From JBQCHF01 sp051954955 (lineage in GTDB: Bacteria > Actinomycetota > Actinomycetes > Motilibacterales > Motilibacteraceae): DNA of 64,000 nucleotides. Below the pieces are notes generated by a model. The model had not been told where the DNA came from. It did no database searches and saw nothing but the letters and a program-made list of their open reading frames with translations. This document shows positions 49,812-61,240 of the stretch, one piece after another. The stretch lies in contig JBQCHF010000044.1 of the NCBI GenBank assembly GCA_051954955.1, forward strand, positions 22,311 to 86,310, written 5' to 3'. The position numbers and the translations under genes are program-made. Within the stretch, counting starts at the first letter, position 1; every line of letters starts with the position of its first letter.

Positions 49812-50750
49812 CGGGCACCCCCGACGCGAGGGCGCAGGGTGGGGGAGTCAGGACGGGACCCACTGGGAGCGGGCGCGGGGTTGGGGCGCACGAGCGACCC
49901 GTCGGTCGCCGTGGCGTCAGGTGTGAGCTCTTCTGGTGTGATGTCATGTGAACGCACGACACGCGGCTCGCTCCCGCGTCTCGTGAGCTGTGGAGCGGCG
50001 GCTGGCTGAGTGGTCGCGCGCCGGCCGGACCGAGTTGCCCGGCGAGCTGTGGGGCCCTCGGCGCTGCGCCGCTGCCGCCCTCCCCCAGCGCGTCGCCAAC
50101 GTCAGCGGCCGAGTGCGTGATCCCTTCGCTGGGCGTTGCGTCCTCGACGGGCCCCCGCCGGAATAGACCTGTGGTAGGCAGCGGCGGCAGGTCGGACACC
50201 AGCCGCGGTGGCGGTGGGGCCAGCCGGGAGCGGCGGTAGCCGGACAGGGCCGGTGCCGACGGGGCGGGTTCGAGCAGCCGGCCGAGGACCGTTGGCACGG
50301 AGACGTCGGCGCTGGGCAGGCGAGGCATGTCCCGGACTGGTCCGGGGTGCGCCGGCCGCTGCAGTCGCCGCGCCGGGGGGCTAGGGCTGACGGACTGAGC
50401 GGCGTCAGCTCCCGAGCCGGGAACAGGTGCCAGGCCCGGAGTCCGTTGGCTGGTCGGCGCGGCGGTCCCACTCGCCTCGCGACCGCCGGGGGCGGCGCTG
50501 CCGGCGGCGCGGTCTGTTCGGCTCCCCGCGGCGGTGCCTGTGTCCGGGCTGGGGTGAGCTGTGTCCTCGTGTGTCCGCGGCTGCCCCGGCGACCGGGTCG
50601 GTGGGGAGCCGGCAGCTCGACCCGACCGGGGAGTGGCCGGTCGAGGACGCCTGGCGCGAGGCCGCCGGCGCGCACCTGCAGGGCGATGACCTGCAGGAAC
50701 AGTCCCCGGCACCGGCCGCCTGCTCTGGTGAGCGGGCGGCCGGTCCAGCT
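49812..50750. other. Island right end, no credible gene
   Basis: Long open frames exist on both strands, but they are Pro/Arg/Ser-rich and show no domain, ribosome-binding site or integrase motif (no Arg...His-x-x-Arg...Tyr pattern). This is where an integrase gene would be expected next to the tRNA; if one existed it is decayed beyond recognition. Confidence 0.45.
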
Positions 50751-50751
50751 G

Positions 50752-50824
50752 CGCGCCCGAAGGGACTCGAACCCCTAACCTTCTGATCCGTAGTCAGATG
50801 CTCTATCCGTTGAGCTACGGGCGC
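50752..50824 (-). tRNA. tRNA-Arg (anticodon ACG)
   Basis: Full cloverleaf on the minus strand: acceptor GCGCCCG/CGGGCGC, D-arm GCTC/GAGC, anticodon stem TCTGA/TCAGA with loop CTACGGA, T-arm with TTCGAGT. 73 nt, CCA not encoded. Its 3' 52 nt are repeated at 45153-45204. Confidence 0.97.
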
Positions 50825-51218
50825 AGCACCACCGCAGTGGGGCGGGCGCCAGTGTAGCGAGGGCCCGGGGCGAACCCGAAATCGGCCTCGCCGCCACCCC
50901 TCGCACCCCTGGTCCCCGAGGCAGGCGCCGAGCCCTGCGGGCGGACCTCGTCTGCGGTCCCAAGGTCCCTGGTCACCGAGCCCTGCGACTGCAAGGTTTG
51001 TGCACGAGCTGCAAGACGACGACAAGGGTTGCGGCCATGTGGCGCGCCTCACGAAAGGTGCTCTGGTCGGTGGTGTCCCCCCGGTCTACCTTGGGCACCA
51101 CTCCCTGCACCGGTGCGGCGCTGCAGTCGGGGGTCAGTGCCGCGTACCCACATTCCGGTCAACGGCGACCTGGTCATCGACGCGATCTCGATGACGACAG
51201 AAGGGACTGGCACCTGCG
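50825..51218. other. Upstream region of the PEP carboxykinase gene
   Basis: About 390 bp holding the promoters of pckG and, on the minus strand, of tRNA-Arg. A stretch around 51000-51030 (ACGACGACAAGGGTTG) is less GC-rich. I see no gene and no hairpin I trust. Confidence 0.4.
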
Positions 51219-53027
51219 ATGACGGTGGACACGACGACGGCCCCCACGACCAACCAGAGGCTGCTCGCCTGGGTCCAGGAGGTAGCCGAGCTCACCCAGC
51301 CCGACCGCGTGGTCTGGTGCGACGGGTCGCAGGAGGAGTGGGACCGGCTCACCGACGAGCTCGTCGCCGCCGGCACCATCGTCCGGCTGGCTCAGGACAG
51401 GAAGCCGAACTCCTTCTGGGCGCGGACCGACCCTGACGACGTCGCCAGGGTCGAGAACCGCACCTTCATCTGCAGCGAGAACGAGGCCGACGCCGGTCCG
51501 ACCAACCACTGGATGGCGCCGGCCGAGATGAAGGCCACTATGACCGAGCTCTACCGGGGCTCGATGCGTGGCCGCACCATGTACGTCGTCCCGTTCTGCA
51601 TGGGCCCGCTCACGGCCGACCGCCCCAAGCTCGGCGTCGAGATCACCGACAGCGCCTACGTCGTCATCTCCATGAAGATCATGACCCGCATGGGTGAGAA
51701 GGCCCTGCGCAAGATCGAGGAGACCGACGACTTCGTGCCGGCGCTGCATTCCGTCGGCGCTCCGCTCGAGCCCGGCCAGCAGGACGTGCCGTGGCCGTGC
51801 AACACCACCAAGTACATCTCGCACTTCCCCGACACCCGCGAGATCTGGTCCTACGGCTCGGGCTACGGCGGCAACTCGCTGCTGGGCAAGAAGTGCTACT
51901 CGCTGCGGATCGCCTCGGTGATGGCGCGCGACGAGGGCTGGCTCGCCGAGCACATGCTGATCCTCAAGCTCACCGGCCCGAGCGGGCAGACGCACTACGT
52001 CACCGGCTCGTTCCCCTCCGCGTGCGGCAAGACCAACCTCGCCATGCTCGAGCCGAGCATCCCGGGCTGGAAGGTCGAGACCCTCGGCGACGACATCGCG
52101 TGGATGCGGTTCGGTCCGGACGGCCGGCTCTACGCCATCAACCCCGAGTACGGCTTCTTCGGCGTCGCGCCGGGCACGTCCTACGACACCAACGCGAACG
52201 CGATGCGCACCATCGACCGCGGCAACTCGATCTTCACCAACGTGGGCCTCACCGACGACGGCGACGTCTGGTGGGAGGGCATGGGCGAGCCGCCCACGCA
52301 CCTCACCGACTGGCACGGCGAGGACTGGACGCCGGAGTCCGACGTCAAGGCCGCCCACCCCAACGCCCGGTTCTGCACCCCGGCCGGGCAGTGCCCGATC
52401 ATCGCCCCGGAGTGGGAGGACCCCCAGGGGGTGCCGATCTCGGCCATCCTCTTCGGCGGTCGCCGGGCCACCACGGTGCCGCTGGTCACCGAGTCCCGGG
52501 ACTGGGACCACGGCGTGTTCTTCGGGGCGACGCTCTCCTCGGAGACCACCGCCGCCGCCGTCGGGCAGGTCGGCGTCGTGCGCCGCGACCCGTTCGCGAT
52601 GCTGCCCTTCTGCGGCTACAACATGGCCGACTACTTCGGCCACTGGCAGAAGATCGGCAAGGGCGCCGACGCCTCCAAGCTGCCGAAGATCTTCCTGGTC
52701 AACTGGTTCCGCAAGGCCCAGGACGGCCACTGGCTCTGGCCCGGCTTCGGCGAGAACGCCCGCGTGCTGGACTGGGTGATCCGCCGGCTCGAGGGCACGG
52801 CCGACGCCGTCGACACCCCGATCGGCTTCGTGCCCACCGCTGAGGCGCTCGACCTCGACGGCCTGGACCAGCCGCGCGAGGACGTCGAGCTCGCCCTCGC
52901 CGTCGACCCGGAGGAGTGGCGCGCGGAGATCCCGCTCATCGAGGAGCACTTCGCCAAGTTCGGCGACCGGCTGCCGGCCTTCCTGTGGACCGAGCTGGAC
53001 ACGCTCAAGGCCCGGCTCAACGGCTAG
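51219..53027 (+). CDS. pckG: Phosphoenolpyruvate carboxykinase (GTP)
   Basis: Converts oxaloacetate and GTP to PEP, the first step of gluconeogenesis; cytosolic, 602 aa, normal length. The N-terminal RTFICSENEADAGPTNHWM, the Mn-site region GSGYGGNSLLGKKCYSLRIA, the kinase-1 P-loop FPSACGKTNLAML (about residues 265-277) with its reactive Cys, and GDDIAWM are all GTP-type. Nucleotide-binding Phe residues are in FCGYNMADYFGHW and IFLVNWFRK. ATG start, long upstream region. Hairpin terminator after the stop. Confidence 0.97.
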   Translation: MTVDTTTAPTTNQRLLAWVQEVAELTQPDRVVWCDGSQEEWDRLTDELVAAGTIVRLAQDRKPNSFWARTDPDDVARVENRTFICSENEADAGPTNHWMAPAEMKATMTELYRGSMRGRTMYVVPFCMGPLTADRPKLGVEITDSAYVVISMKIMTRMGEKALRKIEETDDFVPALHSVGAPLEPGQQDVPWPCNTTKYISHFPDTREIWSYGSGYGGNSLLGKKCYSLRIASVMARDEGWLAEHMLILKLTGPSGQTHYVTGSFPSACGKTNLAMLEPSIPGWKVETLGDDIAWMRFGPDGRLYAINPEYGFFGVAPGTSYDTNANAMRTIDRGNSIFTNVGLTDDGDVWWEGMGEPPTHLTDWHGEDWTPESDVKAAHPNARFCTPAGQCPIIAPEWEDPQGVPISAILFGGRRATTVPLVTESRDWDHGVFFGATLSSETTAAAVGQVGVVRRDPFAMLPFCGYNMADYFGHWQKIGKGADASKLPKIFLVNWFRKAQDGHWLWPGFGENARVLDWVIRRLEGTADAVDTPIGFVPTAEALDLDGLDQPREDVELALAVDPEEWRAEIPLIEEHFAKFGDRLPAFLWTELDTLKARLNG

Positions 53028-53045
53028 CCGCCCCCACGATGTTGT

Positions 53046-53077
53046 CGCCGCCCCCACGGGATTCCGTGGGGGCGGCG
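53046..53077 (+). terminator. Terminator of pckG
   Basis: Perfect 14-bp stem CGCCGCCCCCACGG and complement with a 4-nt loop, about 20 nt after the pckG stop. Confidence 0.8.
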
Positions 53078-53080
53078 GCC

Positions 53081-53114
53081 ATTGATCACGGGGCCGTGAT
53101 CGTTCCGACCGGAA
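53081..53114. repeat. Type A palindromic repeat
   Basis: GATCACGG (53084-53091) and CCGTGATC (53094-53101), followed by GTTCCGACCGGAAC; between pckG and tRNA-Ser, directly after the pckG terminator. Confidence 0.7.
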
Positions 53115-53131
53115 CTCGACCACGGACGACG

Positions 53132-53162
53132 AAGGGGCCCGGTCCGCCGGACCGGGCCCCTT
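53132..53162 (-). terminator. Terminator of tRNA-Ser
   Basis: Perfect 14-bp stem AAGGGGCCCGGTCC/GGACCGGGCCCCTT with a 3-nt loop, 5 nt after the tRNA 3' end on the minus strand; TTCGTCGT follows. Confidence 0.82.
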
Positions 53163-53167
53163 GGTGC

Positions 53168-53260
53168 TGGCGGAGGCGGAGGGATTTGAACCCTCGATGG
53201 GCGATTAACCCAAACCGCATTAGCAGTGCGGCGCCATAGACCGGACTAGGCGACGCCTCC
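53168..53260 (-). tRNA. tRNA-Ser (anticodon GCT)
   Basis: Acceptor GGAGGCG/CGCCTCC, anticodon stem CCGCA/TGCGG with loop CTGCTAA, long class II variable arm, T-arm with TTCAAAT, encoded CCA. 90 nt plus CCA. Confidence 0.96.
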
Positions 53261-53325
53261 CCACGCGCCACCGCGGGCGACGCGTGGGGAGAGCATACCG
53301 ACTCCTCCCGGGTGGGTGAGAGCCG

Positions 53326-54963
<1,638 letters not shown>

Positions 54964-55204
54964 GCTTGCCTCCGCGGGGATGTCGGGCGTTGACGGGCCG
55001 TCGTCTGCGCCGCGCGGCTGACCTGCCGGGACCGGGCCGGACACGACCTGGCCGAAGCCTGTCACGTCGCACCCGGCCAGGCAGCCCGGATGGTGACGTC
55101 CGTCACCAGGAGTCGCCGCAGGTGAGCGGCCTGTGGCGTACCGTCATCCGCGGACAGGCAGAGGACCGGCGCACTCCGCCCGGTCCGCATGGGGTGGGAG
55201 TGAC

Positions 55205-58200
55205 GTGGGGCAGGGCAACGGGGTCACCCGGGCCGACGGGACCGCGCGCCCGCCGCACCCGCGCAGCGTGCCGCCCACGCCGGACCTGGTCGGGCTCCTG
55301 GACGAGCTCGCCCGCGCGCAGGAGACCATCGCCGCCGCCCGCCCAGGTGCGGTCGCGAGCACCTCAGCCGACGTCGTGCTCGGGCTGCTCGGCGCCGACG
55401 CCGTGGTGATCGCCCTCGACGACCGCCAGCACGGCCCTCAGCTCGACTCCCAGCTCGACCCGCCGGCCGGTCACCTGGTGGTGCGCGCGGTCTGCGGCGA
55501 CGACCCGCTGCAGGTGGGCGCCCGGCTGCCGGTGCAGGGCACCCTCTACGGGCTGCCCCGGGCCACCGGCCGGCCCCAGCTCGTCCCCGACGTCGCCGAG
55601 CTGGCGCAGGGCTCGGCCGCGGGCCCGACGGGCGTCCAGGGGCTCGGCTGGACCGGCGCCGGCAGCGCGGTGGGCGCCCCGCTGCTGCACGAGGGCCGGC
55701 CGGCCGGCGTGCTGCTGGCCACCGCCGCGGTGCCCGGCCGCTTCGGCGCGGTCCACCTGCGCCTGCTGGTCCTGCTGGCCGCGGTCACCGCGGCCCGCCT
55801 GGACCTCGACCTCGAGCGGTCCGGGTCCGAGGAGGCGCGCGGGGCGCTCGCGGACCGGGAGCGGCTGCTGGCGGCCGTGCTGAACGGCCTCGACGTGGGG
55901 CTGCTCGCCCAGGACCCCCTCGGGCGGGGGCTGCTCACCAACGACGCCGCCGTGCGGATCCTCGGCCTGCCCGAGGAGGCGCTGCTGGCCGGGGGCTGGC
56001 GGGACCTGGAGGCCTTCGGCGCCGACGGCCGCGCATGGGACCCGGAGCAGCGGCCGCTGGCCCGGACCCAGCGCAGCGGGCAGCCCGAGCGCGAGCGGCT
56101 GATGGGCGTGCGCCGGCCCGACGGCGAGGAGCGCTGGCTCACCGTCACCGCCGTCCCGGTGGCCGGGCCGGACGGCCGTGGGCGCGCCGGCACCGTGGCC
56201 AGCTTCGCCGACGTCACCGGACTGGTGGCCGCGCAGCACGCCGCCGCCGCGGACCAGCGGCGGGTCCTGGCCGCGCGGGCGCTCACCGGGCTGGCGCTGT
56301 GGGAGTGGGACCTGGCCACCGACCGGCTCACCTGGTCCGACGAGATGTTCGTGCTGGTGGGGCTGGAACCGGGTGCGATCGAGCCCACCGCGCAGGCCTG
56401 GTACGGCTTCGTGCACCCCGAGGACCGCGTGCGCTGCCGGGAGCAGAGCCGCGAGGCCACCCGGCGCGGCACCGGCTACGAGGACGTGCTCCGGATCGTG
56501 CGCGCCGACGGCGCGGAGCGCTGGCTGCGGGCCTGGTCCGAGGTCGAGGTCGGGCCCGACGGCGCGGCCCGGCGCATCCTCGGGGCGAGCCTGGACGTCA
56601 CCGAGCAGGAGACGGCCCGGCGCGAGCTGGCCGTCACCGCCGCCCGGCTGCGCGACGCCCAGGAGCTGACCGGGCTGGCCTGGTGGGAGTGGGACCAGCG
56701 CGCGGGCCGCCTCGCCTGGTCCGAGGGGCACCACCGGCTGGTGGGGCTGCCGCTGGGTGCCACGCCCACGCCGGAGCAGTGGCTCGCCCACGTGCACCCG
56801 GACGACCGGAGCGCGGCCACCGAGCTCGAGCAGCGCGCCCGGGACACCGGTCAGCCCTACCAGCACGTGTTCCGCGTCTTCCGCTGGGACACCGGCGAGC
56901 TGCACTACCTGCAGTCCACCACCGCGCCGCTCTACGACGAGCGCGACGGCAGCGTGCGCGGGCTGCGGGGGGCCAGCCTGGACGTCACCGGCCGCGAGCT
57001 GGCCGCACGGGCGGCCGCCCGCGGCGACGAGGAGCTGCGGCTCGCCTTCGACGAGGCGCCGATCGGCATGGTGATGACCAAGCGGCACGACGATGGCGTG
57101 TTGCGGGTGGTGCGGGCCAACGATGCCTTCTGCCGGCTGCTCGGCTACACCCACGAGCAGCTGGTCGGCCAGCAGCCGGCGCTGTGGACCAGGCCCGAGG
57201 AGGTCGCCACCAGCAGGGTGCGCACCGATCGGCTGCTGGACGGCCCGGTCCGCTCGCACTCCTACGAGAAGCAGCTGGTCCGCAGCGACGGCTCGCTCGT
57301 CGACGTGCTCGTCACCAACAGCCGGGCCGAGATCGACGGCGAGCAGCTGGTCATCGCCCACTGCCTGGACGTCACCGAACGCCGGCAGTACCAGGACGAG
57401 CTCGAGCGGCTCGCCCTCACCGACTCCCTCACCGGCCTGGCCAACCGCTCGCTGCTGGAGGACCGTGCCAGCCGCGCCCTGGCCCGGCTGGGCCGGGAGG
57501 GCGGTGTGGTCGGGCTGCTGCTGCTGGACCTGGACCGGTTCAAGCTGGTCAACGACTCCCTCGGGCACCTGGCCGGCGACGCGCTGCTGGTCGAGGTGGC
57601 CCGCCGGCTCGACGCCGTCACCCGTGAGGACACCACCGTGGCCCGCCTCGGCGGCGACGAGTTCGTGCTGCTGGTGGAGGGCGCGCACGACGCCGCCGAG
57701 GTCGAGGCCGTCGCCCAGCGGGTGCTCGCGGTGCTGCGCGAGCCCTACGAGCTGCCCGGCGGCGAGGTCGTGGTGGGCACCGGCTCGGTGGGGCTGGCGC
57801 TGGCCACCACGGCCGGGCGCACCATGCAGGACCTGCTGCGCGAGGCCGACCTCGCGCTCTACCGGGCCAAGGACAGCGGCCGGGACCGGCGGGCACTCTT
57901 CGACGACGACCTGCGCTCGCGCGCGGTCTCCCGGCTGGAGGCGGAGAACCGGGTGCGGGCGGCGCTGCGCGAGGGCACCCTGCGGATCGCCTTCCAGCCG
58001 GTGGTCGACCTGGCCGGCGGCCCGGTGCTCTCCGGCGAGGCGCTGGTCCGGGTCGCCCAGCCCGACGGGCCGCCGGTGCTGCCGCCGGGGTTCATCGAGG
58101 TGGCCGAGGAGAGCGGCCTGATCTGCGAGGTCGACACCTGGGTCGTCGACGCGGTCTGCGCGGCGCTGGCCGCCGGCGGTCACCCGTCCTACCCCGAGGC

Positions 58201-58672
58201 CGGCGTGTGGGCGGTCAACGTGTCCGGCCGGTCCCTCGAGCAGCCCGGCTACGCCGACGTCGTGGCCGAGACGCTGGCCCGGCACGGGCTGTCCGGCGAC
58301 CGGCTGCGGATCGAGATCACCGAGCGGACCCTGCTGGACGGCAGCGGGCAGGTGCGCGAGGCGCTGCGCCGGCTCGGCCAGCTCGGCTGCGGGGTCGGCA
58401 TCGACGACTTCGGCACCGGCTACTCCGCGCTGGCCTACCTCCAGCGCTTCGACCTGGACTTCCTCAAGATCGACATGTCGTTCGTGCAGCGGCTGGGGGC
58501 CAGCGCGCGGGACGACGCCCTGGTGGCGGCCGTCGTCGACCTCGCGCACGCCCACGACCTGGTCGTGGTGGCCGAGGGTGTGGAGACCGAGGAGCAGGCC
58601 GCGCTGCTGCGCGGGATGGGGTGCGACCGCGCCCAGGGCTGGCTGTTCGGCCGGCCCGCGCCGCTGCCGTAG
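55205..58672 (+). CDS. GAF/PAS sensor with GGDEF and EAL domains (cyclic-di-GMP turnover)
   Basis: 1155 aa, no transmembrane segment, so a cytosolic sensor. A GAF-like domain at about residues 30-190 is followed by four PAS/PAC units, two of them with near-repeated openings (LTGLALWEWD and LTGLAWWEWD). Then comes a diguanylate cyclase domain with an intact RLGGDEF near 814, and a phosphodiesterase domain with GEALVR near 945, RIEITE, DDFGTGYSAL, KIDMSFV and EGVETEEQA. Both catalytic motifs look functional. The GTG at 55205 (GGGAG upstream) is preferred to the open-frame start at 55133. Stands alone, divergent from the acyl-CoA ligase. Confidence 0.92.
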   Translation: MGQGNGVTRADGTARPPHPRSVPPTPDLVGLLDELARAQETIAAARPGAVASTSADVVLGLLGADAVVIALDDRQHGPQLDSQLDPPAGHLVVRAVCGDDPLQVGARLPVQGTLYGLPRATGRPQLVPDVAELAQGSAAGPTGVQGLGWTGAGSAVGAPLLHEGRPAGVLLATAAVPGRFGAVHLRLLVLLAAVTAARLDLDLERSGSEEARGALADRERLLAAVLNGLDVGLLAQDPLGRGLLTNDAAVRILGLPEEALLAGGWRDLEAFGADGRAWDPEQRPLARTQRSGQPERERLMGVRRPDGEERWLTVTAVPVAGPDGRGRAGTVASFADVTGLVAAQHAAAADQRRVLAARALTGLALWEWDLATDRLTWSDEMFVLVGLEPGAIEPTAQAWYGFVHPEDRVRCREQSREATRRGTGYEDVLRIVRADGAERWLRAWSEVEVGPDGAARRILGASLDVTEQETARRELAVTAARLRDAQELTGLAWWEWDQRAGRLAWSEGHHRLVGLPLGATPTPEQWLAHVHPDDRSAATELEQRARDTGQPYQHVFRVFRWDTGELHYLQSTTAPLYDERDGSVRGLRGASLDVTGRELAARAAARGDEELRLAFDEAPIGMVMTKRHDDGVLRVVRANDAFCRLLGYTHEQLVGQQPALWTRPEEVATSRVRTDRLLDGPVRSHSYEKQLVRSDGSLVDVLVTNSRAEIDGEQLVIAHCLDVTERRQYQDELERLALTDSLTGLANRSLLEDRASRALARLGREGGVVGLLLLDLDRFKLVNDSLGHLAGDALLVEVARRLDAVTREDTTVARLGGDEFVLLVEGAHDAAEVEAVAQRVLAVLREPYELPGGEVVVGTGSVGLALATTAGRTMQDLLREADLALYRAKDSGRDRRALFDDDLRSRAVSRLEAENRVRAALREGTLRIAFQPVVDLAGGPVLSGEALVRVAQPDGPPVLPPGFIEVAEESGLICEVDTWVVDAVCAALAAGGHPSYPEAGVWAVNVSGRSLEQPGYADVVAETLARHGLSGDRLRIEITERTLLDGSGQVREALRRLGQLGCGVGIDDFGTGYSALAYLQRFDLDFLKIDMSFVQRLGASARDDALVAAVVDLAHAHDLVVVAEGVETEEQAALLRGMGCDRAQGWLFGRPAPLP

Positions 58673-58674
58673 CC

Positions 58675-59459
58675 CTACGCGCGACGCGGCGCCCAGCTCG
58701 CCGAGCGCTTCTGCAAGAACGCGGTCATCCCCTCGCGGGCCTCCTCGCTCGCGAACAGGCCCGCGCTCACCTGGGCGGCCCAGGCGAAGGCGTCCTCGCG
58801 GGGCATGCCCGGCAGCCGGCGCAGCAGCGCCTTGGTGGTGGCCAGCGCCCCCGGTCCGCCGTGGCGCAGGGCGTCGACCAGCTCGGCCACCTCGTCGTCC
58901 AGGGCCACGACGTCGTCGACGACCCGGGTGACCAGGCCGACCTGCCGGGCCCGCCAGGCGTCGATCCGCTCGCCGGTGAGGAACAGCTCGGCGGCGTCGA
59001 CCGGGCGCAGCCGCGGCAGGCAGGCGACGGCGACGACGGCTGGGGCCGCGCCCACGCGCACCTCGGTGAAGGCGAACCGTGCCGAGCCGACGGCCACCGA
59101 CAGGTCGCAGGCCGCCACCAGGCCGTTGCCGCCGCCGGCCACATGGCCCTGCACCCGCGCGATCGTCGGCTTGGGGGAGTCCTGCAGCGCGGCGAGGACC
59201 TGCGCGTAGCGGCGCGGCCCCTCCTCGCCGCCACCGGCGGAGGCGAGGTCGGCGCCGCCGCAGAACGTGGTGCCGGTGGCGCGCAGCAGCAGCACCCGCA
59301 CGGCGTCGTCGGCGGTGGCGCGGGCCACGCCGTCCAGCAGGCCGTCCAGCACCCCCGGGGTCAGGACGTTGCGCGCCTCCGGCCGCTGCAGGGTGAGGAC
59401 GGCGACGACGTCCGACACCTCGTAGGAGACCGCGGGGACCTCGGTCGTCTCGATGCTGC

Positions 59460-59463
<4 letters not shown>
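58675..59463 (-). CDS. Enoyl-CoA hydratase family protein
   Basis: 262-aa crotonase-fold enzyme, last gene of the minus-strand acyl-CoA operon. It has the oxyanion-hole stretches GTTFCGGADLASAGG and QGHVAGGGNGLVAACDLSV, and FTEVRVGAAPAVVAVACLPR. The position that holds a catalytic Glu in classical hydratases appears substituted, as in methylglutaconyl-CoA hydratase or AtuE-type relatives. GTG start overlaps the acyl-CoA dehydrogenase stop by 4 nt. Its own stop lies 2 nt from the convergent GGDEF/EAL gene. Confidence 0.88.
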
Positions 59464-60608
<1,145 letters not shown>

Positions 60609-60610
60609 GC

Positions 60611-61240
60611 TCAGCCTCCTGTGCTCGATGCGATCTCTGTGCTCAGCCCGACGGCGCGGGCCCACAGCGTGGTGAGGGTGTGCGCGGCGGTGGTGGCGTC
60701 GTAGGTCTCGCCCCGGCCGTGCCAGTGCCGGGCGAAGCTCTCGACCATGCCGCAGAGGGCGGCGGCGGTGGTCGCGGGGTCGAGGTCGGTGGCTGCCAAG
60801 CCCTCGGCCTGCAGCCGCTCGAGCGAGTGCTGCGCCCGTTCCACGTGCGCGCGGCGCAGGTCCGCTAGAAGCTCGCGGTAGAGCGGCTCGGTGGTGGCGA
60901 CCTGCTCCACCACCGCGAGCATCCGCGCGTTGCGGGCGTAGGCGGCGAGGTAGCGCCGGTTGGCGACGTCGATGCGGGCCACCGGGTCGGCCCCGGCGTC
61001 GTCGCCGACCCGCAGGGCGACGTAGACCTCGCCGACGAGGGCTGTGACGACCTCGCGCAGCACCGCCTCCTTGCTGTCGAAGTAGAGGTAGACGGTGCCG
61101 TGCGAGACCCCGGCGGCCTCGGCCAGGTCGGTCATCCGGGTGGCCGGGAATCCCTTGCCCTCGAACACCTCGCGGGCGGCGCGCAGCAGCGCGTCGCGGG
61201 TGCGCCGGCCGCGGGCGGTGGCGGGCAGGGCGGTGGTCAC
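60611..61240 (-). CDS. TetR family regulator
   Basis: 209 aa. The N-terminal helix-turn-helix is RTRDALLRAAREVFEGKGFP followed by ATRMTDLAEAAGVSHGTVYL and YFDSKEAVLREVV. The C-terminal ligand domain is variable and helical. It lies inside the operon, overlapping the AtuA-like gene by 4 nt, so it is probably an autoregulator of this acyl-CoA pathway, with an acyl-CoA as ligand. GTG start at 61240; a GTG 9 nt upstream is also possible. Confidence 0.9.
   Translation of the reverse strand: MTTALPATARGRRTRDALLRAAREVFEGKGFPATRMTDLAEAAGVSHGTVYLYFDSKEAVLREVVTALVGEVYVALRVGDDAGADPVARIDVANRRYLAAYARNARMLAVVEQVATTEPLYRELLADLRRAHVERAQHSLERLQAEGLAATDLDPATTAAALCGMVESFARHWHGRGETYDATTAAHTLTTLWARAVGLSTEIASSTGG

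Larger units (their letters stand above)
45153..50802. mobile_element. Genomic island inserted at tRNA-Arg(ACG), probably decayed
   Basis: About 5.6 kb bounded by the 52-bp direct repeats. Inside are an ISL3 element, an ISL3 end fragment, an ABM/AraC gene pair and long stretches without credible genes, in contrast to the tightly packed chromosome outside. The truncated tRNA copy keeps the old terminator, so the island supplied the present tRNA 3' end. No integrase or excisionase gene is visible, so it is probably fixed. Confidence 0.75.

Noticed and set aside
49944..50675. Possible integrase or 243-aa protein at the island right end
   Set aside because: Pro/Arg-rich, no recombinase motifs, no ribosome-binding site, and other frames are equally open.
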